DNA of 35,410 nucleotides from Candidatus Anaerostipes excrementavium (GCA_019114985.1 DXEM01000040.1:1-35410), one strand, 5' to 3'. Shown: positions 7,515 through 15,372, numbered from the stretch's first letter. Program-made: numbers and translations. Notes: generated from the sequence alone by a model not told the origin.

Positions 7515-7532
7515 GAACATTTGTTTAAATGT
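7515..7532. promoter_or_regulatory. SorC-type operator, regulator copy
   Basis: The perfect palindrome ACATTT-GTTT-AAATGT (7517-7532) shares a 14-base core with the rpiB site. It is 10-12 bp upstream of the regulator's -35 box and about 14 bp upstream of the -35 of the divergent pepP promoter, so it could affect both. Confidence 0.62.
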
Positions 7533-7546
7533 GTATTTTAATTTTC

Positions 7547-7575
7547 TGGACGTAGATTACCAATTCATGTATACT
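7547..7575 (+). promoter_or_regulatory. Promoter of the aminopeptidase P gene
   Basis: TGGACG (7547-7552), 17-bp spacer, TATACT (7570-7575), followed by a 52-bp leader with AGGGAGG before ATG 7628. Confidence 0.6.
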
Positions 7576-7627
7576 GATTATGAAGCTATGAAATAGCTGA
7601 TAACAAAACGAAAAAGGGAGGTTTCAA

Positions 7628-9397
7628 ATGAAAACAAATTTATCAGAATTGCAGGCATCATTGAATGAAGACGGCATCGCATATTATTTAATTCCTACTG
7701 CGGATCCGCATCAATCTGAATATATAGACGATTCTTTTAAATTCAGAGAATATATTTCCGGTTTCACCGGTTCCGCAGGGACTCTTGTTGTATCCCCTAA
7801 AAGCTGCTGGCTCTGGACCGATGGCCGGTATTATACACAGGCAGAAGAACAAATCGATACTTCCCACATCCAGCTTATGAAACAAGGCACCGACGGGGTG
7901 CCGACAGTGTTAGAGTTTCTGGATGAACATTTGGAACCGGAACAAATCATCGGAACCAACGGCAAATACATCTCCGAAGATTATGGGAAGAAAATTTCCC
8001 GCATTGCCAAAAAACACAAAGCAGTTTTTCGGGCGAACATGCATTACGTGGAAAAGCTGTGGATCAACCGTCCGTCCACGACGAAAAATCCTATCTATAT
8101 CCATGACATTTCATATGCCGGAGAGACCATTGATGAGAAAATCTCCAAAATTCGTGCAGTCATGGAACAGGCAGGGGCTCAAAGTTATTTCTTATCCGCG
8201 CTCCCTGATATTGCCTGGCTGTTTAATTTAAGAGGGGATGATATCAAATGTACGCCTGTTTTTTATGGATATGCCTGGATAACAGAAGAAAAAATATACC
8301 TTTTCATCCATGAAAATTGCTTAAGCGCTACTGCAATTCCTTACCTGAAAGAACATCAGGTTATCGTCATGAATTATGAAGAAATTGTTCCTTTCCTTGA
8401 GAAACAGCGGGGCACAGTCATGTTGGATTCCAGATCGACCAACTATCTTCATGGACAAACTTTATTCAAATGTAAAATTATGGATCAGCCAAATCCGACA
8501 GAATCTTTGAAAGCTGTTAAAAACGAAACGGAAATCGCAAATCTTAAAAAATATCATCTTTATGATGGAATCGCGATGACAAAATTTATCTATTGGCTAA
8601 AAACGCAAATTGGTCAGATTCCTATGACAGAGAGATCAGTAAGTCAGCGTTTGGAAGAAGAACGGCAAAAACAGCCGGATTATATGGGGCTGAGTTTCGA
8701 TACCATCTGCGCGTACAAAGAACACGCTGCTATGATGCACTATCAGTCTGATGAGGAGTCCGATGTTCCATTGGAACCAGAGGGCATGCTTCTGATTGAT
8801 TCCGGAGCTCAATATTACGGTGCGACTACAGATGTAACCAGAACCTTTATTCTGGGCCCGATCTCTGAAGAAGAGAAAAAGCACTATACCTTAGTCTGCA
8901 AATCCATGCTGCTCTTGGCGGATGCTAAATTCTTAGCCGGCTGCCGAGGAAGCAATCTGGATATTATTGCCCGGGAACCTCTCTGGGCAGAAGGTATCGA
9001 TTATCGCTGCGGTACCGGTCACGGAGTCGGTTATTTTCTCGGTGTCCACGAAGGCCCAAATGCCTTTCGGTGGAGAAGCAATCCGGAATCTTTGGACGCA
9101 GTCCTAAGACCGGGCATGGTCACGACCGATGAGCCTGGAGTCTATCTTCCGGGAAAATACGGTATCCGTACAGAAAACATGCTGCTATGCAAAGAGCAGC
9201 GCCAAAATGAGTACGGTTCTTTCCTGGAATTCGAACCATTGACTTTAGTCCCTATTGATCTGGACGGTATTGATTTTACTTTGCTGAATGAAAAGGAGAA
9301 ACAGCTTCTGTCCGAATACCAGCAATTGGTATATGACAGGATTTCACCACATTTGACACAAGACGAATCCGCCTGGCTTTTCGAGCAGCTTTGCTGA
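7628..9397 (+). CDS. pepP: Xaa-Pro aminopeptidase (aminopeptidase P, M24B family)
   Basis: Cytoplasmic dimetal peptidase removing an N-terminal residue that precedes proline. The 589-residue form has three parts: two creatinase-like N-terminal domains (about 1-300), the pita-bread M24 catalytic domain (about 305-525) and a C-terminal extension (about 530-589), as in the longer eukaryote-like aminopeptidase P. The five metal ligands are visible: D391 (LLIDSGA), D402 (TTDVTRT), H465 (GTGHGVG), E502 (TDEPGVY) and E516 (GIRTEN). AGGGAGG precedes the ATG. It is a single gene, divergent from the SorC regulator. The hairpin downstream has its T-run on the other strand, so its own terminator is unclear. 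Confidence 0.94.
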   Translation: MKTNLSELQASLNEDGIAYYLIPTADPHQSEYIDDSFKFREYISGFTGSAGTLVVSPKSCWLWTDGRYYTQAEEQIDTSHIQLMKQGTDGVPTVLEFLDEHLEPEQIIGTNGKYISEDYGKKISRIAKKHKAVFRANMHYVEKLWINRPSTTKNPIYIHDISYAGETIDEKISKIRAVMEQAGAQSYFLSALPDIAWLFNLRGDDIKCTPVFYGYAWITEEKIYLFIHENCLSATAIPYLKEHQVIVMNYEEIVPFLEKQRGTVMLDSRSTNYLHGQTLFKCKIMDQPNPTESLKAVKNETEIANLKKYHLYDGIAMTKFIYWLKTQIGQIPMTERSVSQRLEEERQKQPDYMGLSFDTICAYKEHAAMMHYQSDEESDVPLEPEGMLLIDSGAQYYGATTDVTRTFILGPISEEEKKHYTLVCKSMLLLADAKFLAGCRGSNLDIIAREPLWAEGIDYRCGTGHGVGYFLGVHEGPNAFRWRSNPESLDAVLRPGMVTTDEPGVYLPGKYGIRTENMLLCKEQRQNEYGSFLEFEPLTLVPIDLDGIDFTLLNEKEKQLLSEYQQLVYDRISPHLTQDESAWLFEQLC

Positions 9398-9436
9398 TAA
9401 TTGAATTCAAGCAGGATTGAAGTTTCCTAATGACAC

Positions 9437-9481
9437 AAAAAAACGCCGGAAGATATCAATGATTCTTATCCTCCGGCGTTA
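9437..9481 (-). terminator. Terminator of the binding-protein gene
   Basis: On the minus strand TAACGCCGGA (9472-9481) pairs with TCCGGCGTT (9442-9450), followed by seven Ts (9437-9443). The T-run is only on this strand, so it primarily ends the 9512-10339 gene. Confidence 0.85.
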
Positions 9482-9511
9482 ACTCTACCTCTGTCTTACT
9501 TATAAAGCAAT

Positions 9512-10339
9512 CTATTCTTTTGTACCCAGCCAATCTTCTTTGATCTCCTGGTAATCCCCTTCGGTATTCAATACCTGCAGCGCCACATTGAACTGATCCA
9601 AATATTTAAAATCTTTCGGGAACATAATTCCATAATTACTTTCCTCAGAATTCAGTTCCTCGCTCAGCGCTTCGATCTTGGTGTCTTCATGATGCTGTAA
9701 ATAATATTCCACCCCTGTAGTGTCATATAATGTTACATCAATCTTACCTGCCTCCAAATCTTTAAATACATCGGACATGGAATTGTAATACTTGATCGTA
9801 TTCCCTTCCTTCATGTAGCTCTCAACATATTGAGCATTGGACGTTCCTTTTTCCACACCAATCTTCTTTCCTGTGATGTCCTTACGATCTTCAATTCCGG
9901 AATCTTGATTCACCGCCATGGAAATCGTATTCTCAAAATAAGAATCGGTAAACAGAAAATCTTTCTGACGAGCATCTGTAATCGATATTCCGGCAATTGC
10001 GAAATCCAATTCCTTGTTCTTAATCTTCTTCTCAATGTCTTTCATAGGCAATGGTTCCATCTCATAATCAAAACCAAGGTAATTGCTGATCTTCTTTAAA
10101 ATATCGATATCAAAACCGGTAATCTCTTTTTTATCTTCATCGTAAAATGAAAACGGAGCCATCTCTTCTGACACGCCGACTTTCAGCTTCATTCCTTTCA
10201 TCGTTCCCTTTACCTTAGCCGCTTCCACGACCTGGGATTTCTCCGTCTGTGTATCTTCCTGCTTCTGCCATGGCAGATTGCATCCTCCGAGACATAGTGC
10301 AAAAGCAATCATGAATATTGAAGTTAATATTTTTTTCAT
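9512..10339 (-). CDS. Amino-acid-type ABC transporter substrate-binding lipoprotein (orphan)
   Basis: A 275-residue SBP_bac_3-type periplasmic-binding-fold protein anchored as a lipoprotein. The signal peptide ends in the lipobox LGGC with Cys20 as the lipidated residue. A polar linker is followed by the two-lobed domain from about residue 50, including the family stretch PFSFYDEDKKEITGFDIDIL. Such proteins deliver polar amino acids to an ABC permease, but no permease or ATPase gene is adjacent, so it must work with a transporter encoded elsewhere or act as a sensor. It has its own consensus promoter and terminator. It is not a MetQ-type protein, so it is not an obvious partner of metNI in this window. 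Confidence 0.88.
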   Translation of the reverse strand: MKKILTSIFMIAFALCLGGCNLPWQKQEDTQTEKSQVVEAAKVKGTMKGMKLKVGVSEEMAPFSFYDEDKKEITGFDIDILKKISNYLGFDYEMEPLPMKDIEKKIKNKELDFAIAGISITDARQKDFLFTDSYFENTISMAVNQDSGIEDRKDITGKKIGVEKGTSNAQYVESYMKEGNTIKYYNSMSDVFKDLEAGKIDVTLYDTTGVEYYLQHHEDTKIEALSEELNSEESNYGIMFPKDFKYLDQFNVALQVLNTEGDYQEIKEDWLGTKE

Positions 10340-10373
10340 AAGAAATCTCCTTTGTTATTCTTTTGCTTTGTTT

Positions 10374-10402
10374 ATCATATCACCGAAAAATATAGAAGTC
10401 AA
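10374..10402 (-). promoter_or_regulatory. Sigma-A promoter of the binding-protein gene
   Basis: TTGACT (10397-10402), 17-bp spacer, TATGAT (10374-10379) on the minus strand, 35 bp before the ATG. Confidence 0.8.
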
Positions 10403-10436
10403 TTTTCCTGGCAATTTTTTCAACGTATAAAGGCGG

Positions 10437-10478
10437 CTCCATTGGTAAATGATTTTACTAGAACGATTTACAATGGAG
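10437..10478 (+). promoter_or_regulatory. Inverted repeat covering the sigG Shine-Dalgarno
   Basis: CTCCATTGGTAAAT (10437-10450) and ATTTACAATGGAG (10466-10478) are inverted repeats with one bulged G and a 15-nt loop. The right arm overlaps the Shine-Dalgarno GGAGGAG (10475-10481) of sigG, so a transcript containing both arms would hide its ribosome site. Against this, a sigma-F-like GTATA (10425-10429) followed 14 nt later by GGTAAAT would start transcription inside the repeat and exclude the left arm; in that case the repeat could only act in DNA. The true start decides. Confidence 0.55.
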
Positions 10479-10488
10479 GAGCGAAATT

Positions 10489-11265
10489 ATGGCACTGAAC
10501 AAAGTTGAAATATGCGGCGTAAACACTTCGACTCTGCCGCTTCTTAGCAACGAAGAAAAAGAACGATTATTTGAAAGAATCGAACAGGGAGACCAGGAAG
10601 CCAGAGAACAGTACATCAAGGGTAATTTAAGACTGGTATTAAGCGTTATCCAGCGTTTTTCCGGAAGCAGCGAAAATGCGGACGACCTATTTCAAGTCGG
10701 ATGCATTGGCTTAATGAAGGCCATTGACAACTTTGATCGGAGCCTGAATGTAAAATTTTCTACCTACGCAGTCCCGATGATCATCGGCGAGGTCAAACGT
10801 TATCTTCGAGACAACAACGCCATGCGGGTCAGCCGTTCTTTGCGTGACATCGCTTACAAAGCCATCAACGCCAAAGAAAAACTCACTAAAAAGTTTAACA
10901 AGGAACCGTCATTGGAAGCAATTTCGGAGGAAATCGGCATAAAGAAAGAAGATGTTCTATTTGCGCTTGACGCCATCGCCACACCGCTTTCCCTTTATGA
11001 ACCGGTCTACCAGGACGGCGGAGATGCTCTCTATCTGATGGACCAAGTAAAGGATAAGAAAAACAAAGAAGATCTTTGGGTCGAATCGATCTCTCTCAAA
11101 GAAGCAATGGATCGGCTGCCGGAACGGGAATACAATATCATCCGACTTCGTTTCTTTGAAGGAAAGACCCAGACGGAAGTTGCCGATGAAATCAGTATCT
11201 CCCAAGCACAGGTAAGCCGTTTGGAAAAAAATGCATTGAAACATATGAAAAACTATCTGGACTAG
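10489..11265 (+). CDS. sigG: RNA polymerase sporulation sigma factor SigG
   Basis: Late forespore sigma factor, 258 residues. The N-terminus VEICGVNTSTLPLL is the sigma-G signature bound by anti-sigma factors. Region 2 (about 40-110, with DDLFQVGCIGLMKAIDNFD), region 3 (about 115-190) and region 4 with its helix-turn-helix (about 200-255, ending QAQVSRLEKNALKHMKNYL) are complete. It directs transcription of SASP and germination genes in the engulfed forespore; the SASP gene at 19042 is a likely target. It is not next to sigE or spoIIGA here, unlike the Bacillus layout. An inverted repeat overlies its ribosome site. A hairpin terminator follows the stop. Confidence 0.96.
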   Translation: MALNKVEICGVNTSTLPLLSNEEKERLFERIEQGDQEAREQYIKGNLRLVLSVIQRFSGSSENADDLFQVGCIGLMKAIDNFDRSLNVKFSTYAVPMIIGEVKRYLRDNNAMRVSRSLRDIAYKAINAKEKLTKKFNKEPSLEAISEEIGIKKEDVLFALDAIATPLSLYEPVYQDGGDALYLMDQVKDKKNKEDLWVESISLKEAMDRLPEREYNIIRLRFFEGKTQTEVADEISISQAQVSRLEKNALKHMKNYLD

Positions 11266-11268
11266 CAA

Positions 11269-11300
11269 AAAGGAACCTGCAGTTAAAGTCAGGTTCCTTT
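11269..11300. terminator. Bidirectional terminator between sigG and corA
   Basis: AAAGGAACCTG (11269-11279) pairs with CAGGTTCCTTT (11290-11300) followed by CTTTTG. It lies between the convergent stops of sigG and the CorA gene. Confidence 0.88.
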
Positions 11301-11309
11301 CTTTTGTAT

Positions 11310-12257
11310 TTACAACAAATTCTTTTTCTTCAAGATATAAACCGCGATCAGACACACAAGCACGGAAAACGCTGCTATGATCCAAAATCCATAAGCGCTT
11401 TGGGCAAACGGCATTCCGGATAGTTTTACATTCATCCCATACAGACCGGAAATCATGGTTGGAAGTTCTACAATAATCGTGACAGCAGCTAAAAACTTCA
11501 TGACCTGGTTCAGATTGTTGTCAATAATCGATCCAAATAACGACATCGTACTTCTTAAAATATTGTGATAGATGTAGGTCATCTCCATCGCCTGCTTGTT
11601 CTCGATGATAACGTCTTCCAGCAGTTCCTGATCTTCTTCATAATGCCGCAGTCCGATATGCTTCCTTAACTTCTCCAACACTACTTCATTGGATTTCAGC
11701 GCTGTTGTGAAATAGACCAGACATTTTTCCAAATCATAAAGCTGGATCAAATCACTGTTCTTTGAGGTTTCATGAAGCAGCTCTTCGATCTGATTCGCTC
11801 TCTGATCAATAATTCTTAAGTAATGCAGGAACAAAGATGCATTATTGTACAAGATCTGATAAACAAATCTCGTTTTCATGTAAGTGTAAAATCCCGGTAC
11901 AAGTCCGTCTACGAACTGTTTTAGGATATTGGTCTCCTCCAGACAAACCGTAAATACAATCTTTCTTGTAATAAAAATTCCCAAAGGAATCGTCTCGTAC
12001 CATTTCTTTTCATTCTCTTCTTCTACGACCGGAATATTAACCAAAATCATCGTATAATTTTCTTCATTTTCCAGACGAGAACGCTCTTCTGGATCCAGCG
12101 CAGACTTCAAATCATCCAGATCGATCTGATAATCTTCCGAAATATGTACCAGCTCATCCATGGTAGGGTTTGTCAGCATAACCCAGGATTCCCGCTCAAT
12201 CTCTTTTATTTCCTGAAAACGATTCTCGTTCTCATAGGATTTAAAAATCCGAACCAT
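11310..12257 (-). CDS. corA: CorA family magnesium/divalent cation transporter
   Basis: Pentameric inner-membrane channel-type transporter for Mg2+ (or Co2+/Ni2+). The 315-residue protein has a large acidic cytoplasmic N-terminal domain (about 1-240), a long helix, and two C-terminal membrane spans. The CorA signature GMN is at 274-276 in SGLYGMN at the end of the first span, and the protein ends with the usual basic tail KKKNLL. AGGAGGAG precedes ATG 12257. It has its own promoter and shares a bidirectional terminator with sigG. The ion preference cannot be told from sequence. Confidence 0.92.
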   Translation of the reverse strand: MVRIFKSYENENRFQEIKEIERESWVMLTNPTMDELVHISEDYQIDLDDLKSALDPEERSRLENEENYTMILVNIPVVEEENEKKWYETIPLGIFITRKIVFTVCLEETNILKQFVDGLVPGFYTYMKTRFVYQILYNNASLFLHYLRIIDQRANQIEELLHETSKNSDLIQLYDLEKCLVYFTTALKSNEVVLEKLRKHIGLRHYEEDQELLEDVIIENKQAMEMTYIYHNILRSTMSLFGSIIDNNLNQVMKFLAAVTIIVELPTMISGLYGMNVKLSGMPFAQSAYGFWIIAAFSVLVCLIAVYILKKKNLL

Positions 12258-12287
12258 CCGTTCTCCTCCTTTTTCATCGTCTTAACC

Positions 12288-12316
12288 AGTATACCGTATC
12301 CAAGGCACCTCGTCCA
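12288..12316 (-). promoter_or_regulatory. Promoter of corA
   Basis: TGGACG (12311-12316), 17-bp spacer, TATACT (12288-12293) on the minus strand. No magnesium riboswitch was recognised in the short leader. Confidence 0.6.
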
Positions 12317-12350
12317 GACCTAAGAAAGAGTCAGATCTACAAATCATAAT

Positions 12351-13316
12351 CTATTCAAACGGATATTTCATACCCCACTGTGTCTTTACACTGGTGAGAA
12401 TATCCATAACGTCCTTTGTCACTTCCTGACAGTCATCTTTATAATCTCCGGCAATGGAGCCTTCCATTGCTTCTACTTCGTATTGGAGCGCATCCTCTGT
12501 CTTTCCTGCTTCCACCGTTTCTACTTTGCCTGTCTCCGTATCGGTGATCGTTGCCTTACATGCTCTCGGATATTCATAGACTTCTATATATCCCTTATCT
12601 CCGGTCACAACGCCTCGTTTCGGCTGCTTTGCACGCAGCGTCAGACACATCACGGCCATCTCTCCTTTTGTATTCTTCAGGATAATTCCTGACTGCTCAT
12701 CTGCTCCGGTCTCCAAATATTCTGCCGTCGTCAGAACGGTGTTCGGAGCTTCGCTTAAAAATGTACGTGCAAAAGACGTCGCATAAACACCGATGTCCAA
12801 CAGAGCACCTCCTGCTGCTTCCAGCGCAAAAAATCGATTGGTGGAATCATATCCCTTATTGCTTCCGAAGTTCACCTGAATCATCTTCACCTTGCCAATC
12901 GCTCCTTCTGCAATTTTCTCTTTCAGCGCTTTATACAGCGGCATATGAGAGATTGTCATTGCTTCACGAACGACAACGCCTTTTTCCCTGGCAAGCTCCA
13001 TAACTTCACGAAGCTGTCCTGCATTTACTGTGATTGCTTTTTCACACAATACATGTTTTCCGGCTGCTACAGCTTTCATCATGTTATCGTAGTGCATGCT
13101 GTGAGGCGTGGCAATATAGATTACATCAATCTTATCATCCTGAAGCATGTCTTCATACGCTGCATAAACGTGCTCCACCTGATATTTTTCCGCAAACTTC
13201 TCCGCCTTCTCCAAAGTTCGATTGCTGACTCCGTATATTTTCCGCCCCATTTTCTGAAATGTCTCTGCCATCTCATTGGCAATCGTTCCGCATCCTAAAA
13301 TACCCCATGTACTCAT
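12351..13316 (-). CDS. Gfo/Idh/MocA family NAD(P)-dependent oxidoreductase
   Basis: A 321-residue two-domain dehydrogenase. The N-terminal Rossmann fold has GILGCGTIA (5-13), IATPHSMHYD (68-77) and the catalytic-site pair EK (92-93, in CEKAI; the family usually has EKP). The C-terminal sheet domain includes GGALLDIGVYA (169-179), where Asp174 and the following region normally line the active site. Relatives oxidise sugars, inositols or trans-dihydrodiols. AGGAGG precedes ATG 13316. The gene lies 14 nt after the rpiA-like stop, so the two are one operon, suggesting a sugar-related substrate. The exact substrate cannot be deduced. Confidence 0.88.
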   Translation of the reverse strand: MSTWGILGCGTIANEMAETFQKMGRKIYGVSNRTLEKAEKFAEKYQVEHVYAAYEDMLQDDKIDVIYIATPHSMHYDNMMKAVAAGKHVLCEKAITVNAGQLREVMELAREKGVVVREAMTISHMPLYKALKEKIAEGAIGKVKMIQVNFGSNKGYDSTNRFFALEAAGGALLDIGVYATSFARTFLSEAPNTVLTTAEYLETGADEQSGIILKNTKGEMAVMCLTLRAKQPKRGVVTGDKGYIEVYEYPRACKATITDTETGKVETVEAGKTEDALQYEVEAMEGSIAGDYKDDCQEVTKDVMDILTSVKTQWGMKYPFE

Positions 13317-13330
13317 TCTTTTTCCTCCTG

Positions 13331-13951
13331 CTATTTCTCTATGATCCTTATACCATTTGTTCCTGCAACAATCGCTTTTGTCGCCACATGATAAAAAAGA
13401 GATGTCTCAATGACTCCCGTTATCATCTTCAGTTCCTGATCCAGCCAAGAAAGATCCGGCTTTTCTTCAAACAAGGTCTCCAGTAAACACTCATTTCTCT
13501 TTTTGACCGTACCTCCCATGGCTTGTACTTTCTTCGCCACATATCCATATGCCTCCGGAACGATCTCAAGAACGATCGATATATCATATCCTAATTTCTC
13601 CGCTGCTTTCGTCTCATCCGCTAAAAGCACATAATCTTTGGCCATCCTTGCAATGACCTTCTCCAGCGTATGAATTCCTCCGGCGCTTTTGTAAGCATTC
13701 AAATCCTCATCCAACCGGTCACATCCATCAAATGCAATCTCTACCTCTGATACGTTTGCTGTCTCTTCCAATGTAAGCCCTAATTGGAGGCAAATCTCTC
13801 TTGTCTGTTCTGACGGAGTTACGACCGTAACCGCTTTCCCTGCTTCTTTTATATTTTCCGCAAGATAGCGAATCGTCTCTCCCCCTCCTAATCCGATGAT
13901 TCCATGTTCCGGCACAAGTTTCAAGGCTTCCCTTGCACATAAACGTTTCAA
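13331..13951 (-). CDS. rpiA: Ribose-5-phosphate isomerase A (divergent)
   Basis: Interconverts ribose 5-phosphate and ribulose 5-phosphate in the pentose phosphate pathway. The 206-residue protein keeps the RpiA order of motifs: phosphate loop GLGGGET (20-26), FDGCDRLD (74-81, normally FDGADEID), NAYKSAGG (85-92, with the catalytic-type Lys88), LEKVIA (96-101), ADETK (111-115) and the C-terminal VAGTNGI. The two acidic residues Asp75 and Asp78 remain, but several positions differ from classical RpiA and the protein is somewhat short. The start is a TTG at 13951, supported by GGAGG 6-8 nt upstream; no in-frame ATG is nearby. First gene of an operon with the Gfo-type oxidoreductase. Together with RpiB, two unrelated isomerase types occur in this window. 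Confidence 0.85.
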   Translation of the reverse strand: MKRLCAREALKLVPEHGIIGLGGGETIRYLAENIKEAGKAVTVVTPSEQTREICLQLGLTLEETANVSEVEIAFDGCDRLDEDLNAYKSAGGIHTLEKVIARMAKDYVLLADETKAAEKLGYDISIVLEIVPEAYGYVAKKVQAMGGTVKKRNECLLETLFEEKPDLSWLDQELKMITGVIETSLFYHVATKAIVAGTNGIRIIEK

Positions 13952-13993
13952 ATGGTTCCTCCTTCCAATTCATAAAATATATTTTCATTTATT

Positions 13994-14021
13994 ATTTTAT
14001 CACGAAATTATATTTTGTCAA
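13994..14021 (-). promoter_or_regulatory. Promoter of the rpiA-oxidoreductase operon
   Basis: TTGACA (14016-14021), 16-bp spacer, TAAAAT (13994-13999) on the minus strand, about 43 bp before the TTG start. Confidence 0.72.
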
Positions 14022-14028
14022 TACTCCG

Positions 14029-14057
14029 TTGCTTTTTCTACTGATTCATATTAAAAT
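14029..14057 (+). promoter_or_regulatory. Promoter of the Asp-rich membrane protein gene
   Basis: TTGCTT (14029-14034), 17-bp spacer, TAAAAT (14052-14057) on the plus strand. It is back to back with the rpiA promoter, eight bases apart. Confidence 0.6.
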
Positions 14058-14087
14058 GAAATCAGAAAAAACGAAAGGGGTCTTTCT

Positions 14088-14402
14088 ATGAGAAAAAAAT
14101 TTAAAACCTTATGCAAGCTGCTCACTGCTCTCATCACGATCGGAGGAATTCTCTACATTGCCAGAGACCAGATCAAGGCCATCTTTGATAAGATCAAAGA
14201 ACTGACCGGAAAAGAAGATACGGAAGATGATGATTTTGACGATGACATCTTTGACGACGATGATATCTTCGATGACGATGACATTTTCCCAGAATCATCC
14301 AAAGACGACCGCGATTACGTTTCCATCCATATCAACGGAGATGATGCGGACGATATTGCACCAGAGGATGACGCTTCTGCAGACACAGAAAAAGAAGAAT
14401 AA
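14088..14402 (+). CDS. Small membrane-anchored protein with Asp-rich repeats (unknown function)
   Basis: A 104-residue protein that I do not recognise. It starts with a basic segment MRKKFKTLCK and one hydrophobic helix (about 8-26), then a short amphipathic stretch with KIKELTGK, then a highly acidic tail. The tail contains tandem units DDDIF, DDDDIF, DDDDIF (about 48-67) and more acidic runs up to the end. The polyaspartate tail could bind divalent cations or simply be disordered. AAAGGGG lies 7 nt before the ATG, and promoter and terminator frame it as a single gene. The repeat DNA is built of GATGAC-like codons, so unit number may vary between strains. Confidence 0.75.
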   Translation: MRKKFKTLCKLLTALITIGGILYIARDQIKAIFDKIKELTGKEDTEDDDFDDDIFDDDDIFDDDDIFPESSKDDRDYVSIHINGDDADDIAPEDDASADTEKEE

Positions 14403-14425
14403 ATGTATCCTTTTTGCTCAATAAA

Positions 14426-14463
14426 AATGGGAAGGTCCTATGTGTTCACTGGACTTTCCCATT
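14426..14463. terminator. Bidirectional terminator between the Asp-rich protein gene and hslO
   Basis: AATGGGAAGGTCC (14426-14438) pairs with GGACTTTCCCATT (14451-14463, one mismatch), with a T-run on the plus strand and A-run-derived Ts on the minus strand. Confidence 0.88.
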
Positions 14464-14490
14464 TTTTCTTCTGTTATTGATCTTTTTTCT

Positions 14491-15372
14491 TTATCTTGCC
14501 GCCTGCGCAAGCATTTCTTTCAATTCATCGACCGTATATTCATAGCTGGTATTGCAGAAATGACAATTTACCTGGATTGGCTTTCCATCATCAATCATGG
14601 ATTGAATCTCCTCTTTTCCAACACTGATCACAGCCCTTTTTACCCGTTCCTTTGAACAATTGCAGGAAAACTTCGTCGGCATGGTTCCGTATATTTTCAT
14701 TCCCAGATCTCCAAGCAAAAGCTCCATCATCTCTTCCGGTGTATGTCCGTCTTCCAGACAGGAAGTAACAGAGCGAAACTCTGCAATCTTCTTTTCCAGC
14801 GCACTGATCGTCTCCTCTGATGCAAACGGCATCAGCTGAATGATAAATCCGCCTGCATGGCGCACTGTATTATCTTTGTTCATCAAAACGCCCAGAGCAA
14901 CGGATGTTGGAATCTGCTCACTGGCGGCGAAATAGTATGTGAGATCCTCCGCGATTTCTCCGGAAACCAAATGGGTCTGTCCGGAATATGGTTCTTTTAA
15001 TCCAATATCTTTTATCACTGTCAGTACACCCAGATCGACTGCCTTTCCCACATCTAATTTTCCTTCTTTGCTCGGCGGCAGCATAACATCCGGATGATTC
15101 ACATATCCTTTCACATTCGCTTTGGAATCCGCCGTGACTGTCAGCCCGCCGATCGGACCGCTGCACTGAATCTGAAGGGTCAGCACATCACTGTCATTTT
15201 TGCACATGCTTCCCATCATCGCTCCTGCCGTCAGCAAACGTCCCAGAGCTGCGGTAGCTACCGGGCTGGTATTATGCCTTTGTCTTGCTTCCTCTGCCAC
15301 ATCTTTTGTATATGCCGCAAAAAAACGAATTTCATCATTTGCGGCTGTTCCTCTTACTATATAATCTTTCAT
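14491..15372 (-). CDS. hslO: Hsp33 redox-regulated chaperone
   Basis: Cytoplasmic holdase activated by oxidation. The 293-residue protein has the Hsp33 core (about 1-230, with GGLTVTADSKANVKGYVNHP in the sheet region) and the C-terminal zinc redox switch, with CxC at 237/239 (FSCNCSKERV) and CxxC at 270/273 (NCHFC). The four cysteines bind zinc when reduced and form disulfides under oxidative stress in known members. AAAGGAA precedes ATG 15372. It is the last gene in the thiF-thiE-cls-methyltransferase-hslO run, 45 nt after the methyltransferase stop. A strong terminator lies downstream. Confidence 0.95.
   Translation of the reverse strand: MKDYIVRGTAANDEIRFFAAYTKDVAEEARQRHNTSPVATAALGRLLTAGAMMGSMCKNDSDVLTLQIQCSGPIGGLTVTADSKANVKGYVNHPDVMLPPSKEGKLDVGKAVDLGVLTVIKDIGLKEPYSGQTHLVSGEIAEDLTYYFAASEQIPTSVALGVLMNKDNTVRHAGGFIIQLMPFASEETISALEKKIAEFRSVTSCLEDGHTPEEMMELLLGDLGMKIYGTMPTKFSCNCSKERVKRAVISVGKEEIQSMIDDGKPIQVNCHFCNTSYEYTVDELKEMLAQAAR

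Noticed and set aside
13728-13988. ATG-started ORF overlapping the start of rpiA in another frame
   Set aside because: It shadows rpiA, shows no protein-like pattern, and the TTG start of rpiA has the better ribosome site.
14227-14290. CRISPR-like or satellite repeat
   Set aside because: The units are in-frame Asp codons within a coding sequence with no spacers.
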